DNA from: Deltaproteobacteria bacterium
GTDB taxonomy: Bacteria; Desulfobacterota; Desulfarculia; Adiutricales; Adiutricaceae
Direction: 5' to 3'
Length of the DNA: 9,122 nt
Assembly (NCBI GenBank): GCA_031257955.1
Contig: JAIRNQ010000019.1
Span: 1 to 9,122 of the forward strand
A model generated the notes under the pieces. That model was given only the letters and a program-made list of their open reading frames with translations, was not told the origin of the DNA and ran no database searches. A program made the position numbers and the translations under genes. Positions 1 through 6,280 of the stretch are shown here, in pieces (position 1 is the stretch's first letter; the number at the start of each line of letters is the position of its first letter).

Positions 1-3
1 AAT

Positions 4-30
4 GGTCGGCGGACTAAAATACCGCCGGCC
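4..30 (-). terminator. Possible terminator hairpin downstream of hutW
   Basis: Two 9-base arms (4-12 and 22-30) are complementary except for one position that would be a G-U or C-A pair, separated by a 9-base AT-rich loop. The hairpin lies about 100 bases beyond the hutW stop, in the right orientation to end that transcript. Only three bases remain beyond it before the window edge, so the T-tract needed for an intrinsic terminator cannot be checked. Confidence 0.35.
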
Positions 31-132
31 CAAAACACGCCTACCCAAAATCGGATAGCCTTCAAACTTGCTCCGACAATAGATTCGATGGCTCAAGGCT
101 TCTGGACCCCGTTAATGAATTGGCTGGATGGG

Positions 133-1689
133 TTAGGCCTTTCTGACGGCTTGGTCCATGGCCTCCGAGGCGGTAACCACCAGGGCTTGGGTGAGGTTAA
201 CCCCCCAGAATCTCCCCGGGTCGGTCAGCTCCATGTGGTCGCCGTTTAGCCTTACCAGGCCGGCCCTGTGCCAGTTGTCGGCGAGAAGGGCGATGGGTTC
301 GGGGTTAACCCCCTCGGTCCCGGTCAGTCGCTTTATGTTTAGGTAACCCATCTCCATCTGGCCGACGATGAAGCTTTGGAGGGATTCCCGGCCAGTGGGC
401 TTGGTCAGGAAGTCGGGGCCAAAGCGTCGGTTTTGGGACATTTCTAAATAGGCCGGGACGTCGGGACGCCGGTAGGTGGCGTGGCCGTCAATGAAGCCGC
501 CGGCCCCGGCCCCAAAGGCAAGGCAGTTCTTGCGGGTCTTGGCCCAGGGGTTATAGACGTTCCTTTCCCTGGTGTCCCGGGCGTAGTGGCTAAGCGATAA
601 GCGTCGCCATTTAAGGCTGTCCATAAACTCTGCCGCCTTGAGGTAGAACTCGGCTTGCTCGGCCAAGTTGGCCGGGGCCTTTATTCGCCCGGACTTTACG
701 GCTTTTTCCAGTTCCCCGCCCCTAAAGACGTTAAGCTGGTAAGTGTCCAGGCCATCGACGCCCATTTCGTCGGCCGTTTTTAGATCCTCCAGGAAGGCGG
801 ATACGCTTTGGCCAGGGAGGCCGTAGATCAAGTCGATTATCACCGGGGCCATCCGGCGTTCGATAAGGTTGGCCAGGTAGGCCATGGCCTTGGCCCGATC
901 GCCGTGGCGGCCCAGGGATTTCCGGATCTCTGTGTCAAAGCTCTGGACGCCAAGGGAGAAGCGGTTAAAGCCGGCCCCCAAAAAACCCGAGACGTTTTCC
1001 GGGCTCAGATCCGAGACCCGGCCCTCCAAGGTCATCTCCAGGTCGTTGGCCAAGTTAAAGTTCTTTTGGATGGCCGAGGTCAGGCGGGCCAGCAGCTGGG
1101 GGGCCACGATGGTGGGCGTCCCCCCGCCAAAATAAACCGTCCGGACCGGACCGGGCTTCTCGGCGAAAGTCGTCCCCAGGCTTTCGATTTCCTTTTCCAT
1201 AGCCGAGACGTATCGGCCAATCAATTCGTTGTCGGGCTTTTGTCCCACGAAGCCGCAATAGAGACAGCGGTTTTGGCAAAAGGGTATGTGTAGGTACAAA
1301 CCCAGCGGTCCCGGCTTAATATCGCCCAGAACCCGGCCGTAAGCCTCCAGGGCCTCCTCGCCCAGCAGGGTCTCGCCGGTGGTCCCGGCGTGGACGGTGA
1401 ACTTCTCGGCGAAGGCCAAACCTGGCCCGACCCCGATCCTGGCCAAAAACCGTTCCGGCCCGGAACTTCCCGAGCCGCCACCCGTTTGGCCAAAGCTAAA
1501 TTCCATCGGTTTGGGATTTGGGCCCTCAGCCCCCACCTCGGTCGCCCGCCCATCCGCCGTCGCCTCGGGGGTCACCCCGGACAACGCTTCGGTTGCCGGC
1601 ACCAAAGCCGCGGCCTCGGTCACTCCGGCCGCCGCCACCACGGTTATGGGCTCTTCCATCTCGGCCTTTAGGGCCTCTTCCGTAATCAT
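133..1689 (-). CDS. hutW: HutW/ChuW-like anaerobic haem-degradation radical SAM enzyme
   Basis: This 518-residue protein resembles the HutW/ChuW branch of the HemN/HemW-like radical SAM enzymes, which in characterised members open the haem ring without oxygen by radical methyl transfer and release iron. Seen directly: a [4Fe-4S]/SAM motif CxxxCxxC at Cys138, Cys142 and Cys145 (HIPFCQNRCLYCGF), GGGTP at 188-192 for SAM binding, GVQSFD at 247-252, and IDLIYGLPGQ at 285-294. The 'K-VHAG' stretch near residues 96-101, ahead of the radical SAM core, is typical of HutW and argues against HemW or HemN. Family members are usually near 450 residues. The excess is an Ala/Thr/Glu-rich N-terminus (1-60) plus a Gly/Ser linker (about 68-78). 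The ATG start follows AAGGA with a 5-base gap, so the long form is favoured. The gene lies downstream of exbB-exbD-tonB, which fits haem uptake followed by degradation. hutX and hutZ are not seen. Cofactor and product are inferred from the family. Confidence 0.82.
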   Translation of the reverse strand: MITEEALKAEMEEPITVVAAAGVTEAAALVPATEALSGVTPEATADGRATEVGAEGPNPKPMEFSFGQTGGGSGSSGPERFLARIGVGPGLAFAEKFTVHAGTTGETLLGEEALEAYGRVLGDIKPGPLGLYLHIPFCQNRCLYCGFVGQKPDNELIGRYVSAMEKEIESLGTTFAEKPGPVRTVYFGGGTPTIVAPQLLARLTSAIQKNFNLANDLEMTLEGRVSDLSPENVSGFLGAGFNRFSLGVQSFDTEIRKSLGRHGDRAKAMAYLANLIERRMAPVIIDLIYGLPGQSVSAFLEDLKTADEMGVDGLDTYQLNVFRGGELEKAVKSGRIKAPANLAEQAEFYLKAAEFMDSLKWRRLSLSHYARDTRERNVYNPWAKTRKNCLAFGAGAGGFIDGHATYRRPDVPAYLEMSQNRRFGPDFLTKPTGRESLQSFIVGQMEMGYLNIKRLTGTEGVNPEPIALLADNWHRAGLVRLNGDHMELTDPGRFWGVNLTQALVVTASEAMDQAVRKA

Positions 1690-1782
1690 CTCTTTCCTTA
1701 CGCCTTTCGCCGGCCAAGGTGACCTGGCCTAAAGTACTCGTTTTAAGGTTAGGCTCAGTTGGCGCCGATATTTTAGGCTAAA

Positions 1783-1910
1783 TTAAACTTTGATCGACCG
1801 TAAAAACCCCTAAACTCGCTTGAGGGTTAAAATATTAGCATTTAATTCCAAGCTGTTATTGAACTTCGCTAGCCAAAAACAGGGGTTTTTACGCCTTGAT
1901 CAAACGTTAA
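1783..1910. repeat. Large imperfect inverted repeat between tonB and hutW
   Basis: The left arm (1783-1811) and right arm (1881-1910) are reverse complements over about 29-30 bases. They share TTAA, then TTTGATC, then a 13-base block CGTAAAAACCCCT, with only 2-4 differing bases between blocks. The unpaired centre is about 69 bases. Weaker matches continue outside (a GCTAAA-type hexamer on each side, at different distances). The element lies 94-221 bases upstream of the hutW start. It could be a MITE-like element, a paired operator or an mRNA structure. A TAAAAT hexamer on the minus strand at 1770-1775, just inside towards hutW, could be a -10 box, but no good -35 box matches it. Confidence 0.7.
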
Positions 1911-2148
1911 AAGAGTTTAGCGCCATTATGGCGAAATAGGGCGCGGACGCGCGGCCATCATAAATTAACCCATAGGCCATGGGCCTTGTCCACGCCCTTG
2001 TCAGTCGCGGCATGTCCACCGACGACCTTGTCAGTCGCGGCTTGTCCAAAGTCCTTATCCGGCGGGCCATTTTTGCGGTCCTTGCCGGCCGACCCTGACG
2101 GTAGGCCTTCTCGGCCAGTTTTGATGGCCGGCGGGTAATCGCGATCAT
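1900..2148 (-). CDS. Doubtful 82-codon reading frame, unrecognised
   Basis: An open frame of 82 codons in the gap between tonB and hutW would encode a very basic peptide, rich in Arg and Lys in its first two thirds. It contains a 10-residue repeat in which PRLTR recurs, produced by the 30-base direct repeat at 1996-2048. Codons resemble the host's (GCC, TAT, TTC), which is why it is listed. Against it: no ribosome binding site precedes the ATG at 2148, no family is recognised, and the stop codon lies inside an arm of the 1783-1910 inverted repeat. It may be a decayed gene or chance. Confidence 0.2.
   Translation of the reverse strand: MIAITRRPSKLAEKAYRQGRPARTAKMARRIRTLDKPRLTRSSVDMPRLTRAWTRPMAYGLIYDGRASAPYFAIMALNSFNV
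1996..2048. repeat. Two 23-base direct repeats, 30-base period
   Basis: The 23-base unit at 1996-2018 recurs at 2026-2048 with a single A/T difference; it starts CCTTGTCAGTCGCGG and ends TGTCCA. A partial copy (CCTTGTCCACG) lies just before, at 1984. The 30-base period keeps any overlapping reading frame in phase, so it could be a short coding repeat or a pair of binding sites on nearly the same face of the helix. Confidence 0.65.
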
Positions 2149-2214
2149 TGTCTTTGGGTAACCGTAGGGGAATTATTCTAGCGTTTAGGGGAAACCGTCC
2201 GGGGATAAACCATT

Positions 2215-3069
2215 TTACCTGAGCTTAAAAGCGATTGGTACCACAAGGGAATCGGGGGCGCCGGCTTTGCCCCGCCAGCGGGCCTTAACCTTTTCCATGG
2301 TCTTCAAAGCGGCTTGGCCCAAAATGGGGTCGTGACCGCCGGTTACCAAGGATATGCCGGTAATGTCGCCCACGCCGTTAAAACTGACTTTGACTTTGAC
2401 CGTTCCGGTGATGTTGTCGCGCTTGGCCTCATTTGGGTAAAACTTGCTTTTCTCAACCAGTCTGAGGAAATCGGAGACGAATCTCTTGCTTTCGTTTGGC
2501 GCGGGTTTGGGGCCCGGCGTGGCGGCCGGGACCGCCGCCTCCGTTACCTTCGGCGTCTCAGGCCTTGGCGCGGCTTGGGCCTTGGGTTTGGCCTTTTGTT
2601 TCGGAGGCGGCGGTTTTTTCGCCTGGACCGGATCCGGCGCCCGCTCTGGCTCGGGCGGCGGATCTGGGTCGGGGATGGGCACCGGTTCCGGTATCGGTTC
2701 CGGTTCGGTGACCTCTTCAAAAACGGGCGGAGCGGGCACAGCGACCGGCACGGGCTCGGGCGGCTCTTCCCATAGCTCCATCATTATGGGCGGGCTCTCT
2801 GGGGCCTGCTGGGCCGCCTGGGGGCCAAAGACGGAAGGGTGGGTAAATAACCAACCGGCCAAGACCAGGGCTAAGGCGAAGCCGGCCAGGTTACCGATCT
2901 TGGAGGCCTGGAGGTACCGGTCGCCGTGCTGATACTGGACGGTACCGCTAAAATGGCCGTATTGGACTAAGCCGGACAAGTTTCGATTCCACCCGCGATG
3001 GTTACCTTCCAACGGCCATCCCCTCATGGGTGCGGCCAAGCTCTCTTGGTCCTGTTGCCGGGGCCCCAA
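2215..3069 (-). CDS. tonB: TonB energy-transducing protein
   Basis: TonB spans the periplasm and passes proton-motive energy from the ExbB-ExbD motor to outer-membrane receptors for haem, siderophores and similar cargo. Domains seen: a cytoplasmic segment (1-57), one membrane helix (about 59-76), a long Pro/Glu then Pro/Lys-rich periplasmic spacer (about 83-192), and a C-terminal TonB domain (about 195-284) with the YPNEA motif at 211-215 followed by GTVKVKVSF. The 284-residue length is slightly above common TonB sizes because of the N-terminal stretch. The frame begins with TTG 36 bases after the exbD stop and has no clear ribosome binding site. An ATG at 3025-3027 (residue 15) is an equally good start, so the first 14 residues are uncertain. 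It is the third gene of the exbB-exbD-tonB operon, and its terminal position fits the classical complex. The cargo cannot be read from TonB itself; haem is inferred from hutW downstream. Confidence 0.9.
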   Translation of the reverse strand: MGPRQQDQESLAAPMRGWPLEGNHRGWNRNLSGLVQYGHFSGTVQYQHGDRYLQASKIGNLAGFALALVLAGWLFTHPSVFGPQAAQQAPESPPIMMELWEEPPEPVPVAVPAPPVFEEVTEPEPIPEPVPIPDPDPPPEPERAPDPVQAKKPPPPKQKAKPKAQAAPRPETPKVTEAAVPAATPGPKPAPNESKRFVSDFLRLVEKSKFYPNEAKRDNITGTVKVKVSFNGVGDITGISLVTGGHDPILGQAALKTMEKVKARWRGKAGAPDSLVVPIAFKLR

Positions 3070-3104
3070 ACAATCGGGACTTTAGCCAAAGAGGCCGTTA
3101 AGCC

Positions 3105-3638
3105 TTACGGACCCTCAGCCCGGGCAGCCACCGAGCCCGTCCCGTCCGGTCCACTGGCCGCGGCGCCCACCGGTCCGGGGCCAAGCCCTTCTCCAAGGTC
3201 AGCGCCCGATCCGGCCTCCGGGCCAGGGGCGTCGACTTTGGCGTTGGCGTTAATCATGAACCGCTCCCGCTTTTGCCCCTTGGCTTCGTCCAGCACGGCC
3301 AGAAAGGCCCCGAAGGGAGCGTCCCTGTCAACGTTAAAATAAATGGGGAACTGGGCCGGATGGGCGGCTATTATTTCCTTAAGCCCGGCTTCGTCTATGG
3401 CCACCCGCCCGTGGTAGATCTTGCCTTCCGAGTCCACGCTGATGGTTAGCGACTTCTCGTCCGGCTTGGCCCCTTCGGTGTTTTTGGCCTCCGACAGCCT
3501 CACGTCCATGGCCGGTACGGCGAAGGTGGCCGCCAGGATAAAGAAGGCCAGGAGCAGGAAGACCACGTCGATGAGCGAGGTCATGTCCAAGCTATCGTCT
3601 TCCGACCAGGGATCGGACAGGGGAGAATCAAGATTCAT
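3105..3638 (-). CDS. exbD: ExbD biopolymer transport protein
   Basis: ExbD is the inner-membrane subunit that forms the proton channel with ExbB and drives TonB. Seen: a short cytoplasmic N-terminus, then one membrane helix (about 23-40) with the essential-type Asp at residue 24 in SLIDVVFLLLAFFIL, followed by a periplasmic domain (about 45-135) containing FNVDRDAPFG (101-110). Residues 136-177 form a Gly/Ala/Pro tail that goes beyond the usual ExbD length of roughly 130-145 residues. The tail is low-complexity and has no recognised motif. The ATG is preceded by GGGAG at good spacing, which supports this start. The gene is separated from exbB by about 160 bases and from tonB by 36 bases or less than 80, depending on the tonB start. 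TolR is related, but the tonB neighbour and the absence of tolA, tolB or pal make ExbD the better name. Confidence 0.88.
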   Translation of the reverse strand: MNLDSPLSDPWSEDDSLDMTSLIDVVFLLLAFFILAATFAVPAMDVRLSEAKNTEGAKPDEKSLTISVDSEGKIYHGRVAIDEAGLKEIIAAHPAQFPIYFNVDRDAPFGAFLAVLDEAKGQKRERFMINANAKVDAPGPEAGSGADLGEGLGPGPVGAAASGPDGTGSVAARAEGP

Positions 3639-3797
3639 CGGCGACTCCCAAGGCCGTTAAGGTTCCCCAGGCCAAACCCTGGGGCATGTCCTGGGACGTA
3701 AAGGCCGTCCGGGCCCACTACGGTCGCCCGGGCCGGGGTCCCCTGGGGGACCGGCCAGACCGCTTGGGGCCGTCCTTCGATTGGGGCGACAAAACCC
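3639..3797 (-). other. exbB-exbD spacer with two GC-rich hairpins
   Basis: This 159-base gap between exbB and exbD is unusually long for a motor pair normally packed tightly. It holds a 7-bp stem with a 6-base loop (about 3665-3684, CCCCAGG/CCTGGGG) and a perfect 7-bp dyad with a 2-base centre (3737-3752, GGTCCCC/GGGGACC). Neither is followed on the minus strand by a T-tract, so they are not intrinsic terminators. They could stabilise the upstream exbB message or reduce read-through to exbD. An open frame in another phase runs through the gap (3635-3871), but it starts inside exbB and resembles no family. Confidence 0.5.
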
Positions 3798-4490
3798 CTA
3801 ACCCACAGCCGCTTTGCCGGCCGGCTCATCCATGGCCTTACCCATAAGGGCCTCGGTATTTTTGGGCTCAAATTTGTGGTTGGCTTCGGGCCGGGAGTCC
3901 AGGAACCGGTAGCCGTATTCGATGGCCGCCAAGTGGAAGCCCTTAAGTTTTAGCCGAAACAAGTAGCAGGCGATCAAAGCCGGGATGGCCAGGGTCAAGC
4001 CCATTATGGTGGTCAGGATGGCTTCCCAAATACCGGCGGCCAATATGGTTGAGGTGTTCAGCGTCGTGGAAACCGACAGGGCCCTAAAGACTCCCGAGAG
4101 CCCCAAAAGGGTTCCCAAGAGGCCCAGCATGGGCGATATCAGGGCGATGATCCTTAAAACGGAAAGATCCCTCTGTGTCCGAGAAAAGTGAAGATGGAAC
4201 AAATAGGCCACTTCCGCCTTCAGATCGTTGGAATGTCGGCCATGGGTCTTTAGCACGTCCCCGATAATGCCAATCACGGCGTTTTTGGCGTAACGGCGCA
4301 GCAAAGAGTCCATGGCGCCCGTCGCTTGCGACATACTGGCCGCCGCTTTCTTAAAGTCCCTACCGGTCAGAAACAAATAGATCCAGTTTTTTAAAATAAG
4401 GACTACGGCCATAACGGCCAGAAAGGTCAAAGCCACGCCGGCTGGGCCGATCATTCCATATACCCGATAAATCGAATGGCCGCTTTCCAT
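3798..4490 (-). CDS. exbB: ExbB biopolymer transport protein
   Basis: This 230-residue protein belongs to the MotA/TolQ/ExbB proton-channel family. It has three membrane helices (about 16-40, 113-135 and 158-178) with a large cytoplasmic loop between the first two. Conserved blocks are SPMLGLLGTLLGLSGVF (119-135) and, in the last helix, IWEAILTTIMGLTLAIPA (154-171), the place of the family's TT-x-GL-x-IP pattern. Length is normal for ExbB. The ATG at 4490 is preceded by AGGA with a 5-base gap. It is the first gene of the exbB-exbD-tonB operon, with a sigma70-like promoter about 190 bases upstream, leaving a 5' leader of about 180 bases. The alternative, TolQ, is unlikely given the tonB partner. 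The C-terminal 25 residues are poorly conserved. Confidence 0.9.
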   Translation of the reverse strand: MESGHSIYRVYGMIGPAGVALTFLAVMAVVLILKNWIYLFLTGRDFKKAAASMSQATGAMDSLLRRYAKNAVIGIIGDVLKTHGRHSNDLKAEVAYLFHLHFSRTQRDLSVLRIIALISPMLGLLGTLLGLSGVFRALSVSTTLNTSTILAAGIWEAILTTIMGLTLAIPALIACYLFRLKLKGFHLAAIEYGYRFLDSRPEANHKFEPKNTEALMGKAMDEPAGKAAVG

Positions 4491-4658
4491 GGGTTTCCTG
4501 GGGACGCGACGGTCCCATTATGAGGTGGCTACTCCAAGCCAAAAGAGTCCGCCTGACTATCTTGGCCAACTAATTTCCTTGGTGAGGGTGCCCGATCGAA
4601 TTGGGCGAAAGATAGGCAAACGGATCCAAGGCATTGAAATCAAATGACAAACTGGGTT

Positions 4659-4668
4659 TAATTCTCAT
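4659..4668 (-). promoter_or_regulatory. Possible Fur half-site at the exbB start of transcription
   Basis: On the minus strand this 10-mer reads ATGAGAATTA, identical to one arm of a typical Fur box. The second arm is not present. It lies immediately downstream of the proposed -10 box, where a repressor would block initiation, and the operon is of a kind commonly iron-regulated. With only one arm matching, this remains a weak inference. Confidence 0.22.
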
Positions 4669-4677
4669 GCGCAAATT

Positions 4678-4706
4678 AGAATAATACAGTCGCGAATGGA
4701 TGTCAA
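4678..4706 (-). promoter_or_regulatory. Sigma70-like promoter of exbB-exbD-tonB
   Basis: On the minus strand a perfect TTGACA (-35, 4701-4706) is followed by a 17-base spacer and TATTCT (-10, 4678-4683). An overlapping TATTAT is offset by three bases but would leave only 14 bases of spacer. Transcription would start near 4671, giving an exbB leader of about 180 bases. Confidence 0.6.
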
Positions 4707-5089
4707 GTAAAAAAACCGATTTTTATATCTGTTAAGCTATGTTATTTAGTCCATTATAAATTTTATGCCAATAAATTAATTTGTTGACAATTTATTGCTA
4801 TACCTTGTGTCAAATAATTACATTACCCTACACATGTTTTGTCAATAAATTCTTTCTTAATTTTTTGACGAATTCTTTTCTTTGCGAACTGGGCAAAATT
4901 GCCAATTTTTTCCTGAAACCTTCCGCCTATCGCCTCTTAGGCGCTTATTCGACCGCCCGTTCTTGCTACCGGCATCAAGCTTCCAAAGCGCCATAACCCC
5001 CGGAGGCTCGCCCCGGCTTCTCGGCCTCTTGGTTCCCGGCCATCAGACCCCCGACGTTAGCGCCTTCGGTTAACGGAATACGGGAATAC
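4707..5089. other. AT-rich divergent intergenic region with a repeated 9-mer
   Basis: This gap lies between the exbB promoter and the 5090 gene, which point away from each other. Its left two thirds are very AT-rich. The 9-mer CAATAAATT occurs on the plus strand at 4769-4777 and 4843-4851 and on the minus strand at 4789-4797. The first copy lies in an 18-base near-palindrome (4769-4786, one mismatched pair). A TTGACA on the plus strand at 4784-4789 has no -10 box at suitable spacing, so no promoter for the 5090 gene could be assigned. A small hairpin (4931-4943, CGCCT/AGGCG) precedes a GC-rich stretch from about 4925 on. No convincing gene is seen. Confidence 0.5.
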
Positions 5090-6181
5090 TTGATATTTGG
5101 CGATAAGCTTGGTACTAATGGTACTCACCGCAAACCCAAAGCGATGGCCATAAGCCCACAAGCCGGGTCTTCCGGGGCGCCAAACGCTACTTTTTTCCTA
5201 AACAAGGTAACCAAAGTGCCAGCCAAGCCGCCAACAATGCCGCCCACAAAGGCGCCAACCAGCGGACCGGGGACCGCGTCCCGTCCCGGAACCTTTGGGG
5301 CCAAAGCCATTGTCTGGGCAGTCGCCCTGATGGTCATGGCCGTGGTCGGCCTCTCCCTCGGCGGGAATTTGGGCCCCGGATCGGCCAAGGCCTTAGCCCA
5401 GGGGGCTGGCCTCAAGCCCGGGAATACGGCCACCTTTTGGGATTCGACCACGGCACCGGAAGGCGGCCCGACCAAGCCCTCAGCCCTTGTTTCAAGTGGC
5501 CAACGGTTTAGGATTTCCGGCTGGCCGCCTTTGGGAAAGGAAGGCAACCCGGTAAGACAAATCGCCGGCGAGAACGCCATAAAGGCCCAAAACTCGAGGA
5601 ACGCTCCCCAGCCCGCCGGAGCGCGCAAGGATACGGTCGGACGCCTCACCGCTTTTCAGCAACAATTCTTGCGGGTCGATAACTTTACGTCGTATTTCGC
5701 CTTGATTTTTGCGGCTATGTTCAGTTATTACTTTCTTGTGGAGTTTAAGATTGGGTTTACGATACCTAGAATCGGTAATGTACTAACTCTTATCCTATTG
5801 TTTTACTTCACGTTTAATGATTTTAAATGCGATATATATAAATATCTGCATTTATATCTTATTCCACCGGCTCTTTATTGTATTAACATAACTATAAATA
5901 GAATGAAATATGTTATAATGCCCATCGCAATATTACTGTTAGCCATTATTTATACTTATGAATTTGAAATTCCACTAATAATCTGCTCGCTATTTATCGT
6001 TATCAATATCTTTTACATCATAAAATTTCTTGTTAAACATAAAAAACATCCAAAATTTGCCCCCTATCTCAGACAAATGATTACCTTAGTCGTAATAGCC
6101 ATTAGCGGCTACATCGTTTCCCTTCATCTAAGTAAACAAATGTATTTTAAAGCCTATAAATTCATGACTTCATGGTTTTGA
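5090..6181 (+). CDS. Unrecognised multi-spanning membrane protein, compositionally chimeric
   Basis: No family is recognised. The predicted 363 residues comprise a Lys/Pro/Thr-rich N-terminus (1-71), a hydrophobic helix (about 72-90) followed by SAKALAQ, which resembles a signal-peptidase site, a hydrophilic Gly/Pro/Asn-rich segment (about 100-195), and then six or so hydrophobic segments (about 199-217, 229-243, 251-268, 274-290, 293-313, 328-347) ending in a short basic tail. Codons up to about residue 190 are GC-rich like the neighbours. From about 5690 they turn strongly AT-rich (TTT, ATA, TAT, AAA). The frame opens after a stop at 4994-4996; the first usable start is TTG at 5090 with a weak GGGA upstream, and the first ATG is at 5144 with no ribosome binding site, so the start is uncertain. 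The unbroken frame across the composition change supports a real gene. It may be a fusion or a gene partly acquired from elsewhere. Function is unknown. Confidence 0.6.
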   Translation: MIFGDKLGTNGTHRKPKAMAISPQAGSSGAPNATFFLNKVTKVPAKPPTMPPTKAPTSGPGTASRPGTFGAKAIVWAVALMVMAVVGLSLGGNLGPGSAKALAQGAGLKPGNTATFWDSTTAPEGGPTKPSALVSSGQRFRISGWPPLGKEGNPVRQIAGENAIKAQNSRNAPQPAGARKDTVGRLTAFQQQFLRVDNFTSYFALIFAAMFSYYFLVEFKIGFTIPRIGNVLTLILLFYFTFNDFKCDIYKYLHLYLIPPALYCINITINRMKYVIMPIAILLLAIIYTYEFEIPLIICSLFIVINIFYIIKFLVKHKKHPKFAPYLRQMITLVVIAISGYIVSLHLSKQMYFKAYKFMTSWF

Positions 6182-6280
6182 TTTTCCCCTAAATCCACTC
6201 CCCAATTCTCGACCGCCCAGTCAGCCCTTGGCCTTTTGCCCACTCTGGCCGGTTTAGCCCACGATCCGACTCCCAGTGCG

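Noticed and set aside
808..1293. 161-codon plus-strand frame inside hutW
   Set aside because: It is antisense to a clearly recognisable radical SAM enzyme, has no family resemblance and is explained by GC-rich codon structure.
133..1689. HemN or HemW identity for the radical SAM gene
   Set aside because: The conserved region before the CxxxCxxC motif and the tonB/exbB/exbD context fit HutW/ChuW better, although the core motifs are shared.
2444..2932. 162-codon Gly/Ser-rich plus-strand frame over tonB
   Set aside because: Its glycine-rich repeats are the mirror of the proline-rich TonB spacer on the other strand, so it is a shadow.
3635..3871. Frameshifted continuation of exbB towards exbD
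   Set aside because: The other-phase frame overlaps the end of exbB and reaches the exbD start, but no slippery sequence or family similarity is seen and ExbB is already full length.
4784..4816. Plus-strand promoter for the 5090 gene using TTGACA at 4784
   Set aside because: No -10-like hexamer occurs at 16-18 bases; the nearest TATACC is only 9 bases away.
4781..5073. Two short plus-strand frames (4781-4996, 4882-5073) before the membrane gene
   Set aside because: No ribosome binding site, no recognisable domain, and they start in AT-rich intergenic DNA; best taken as chance frames.
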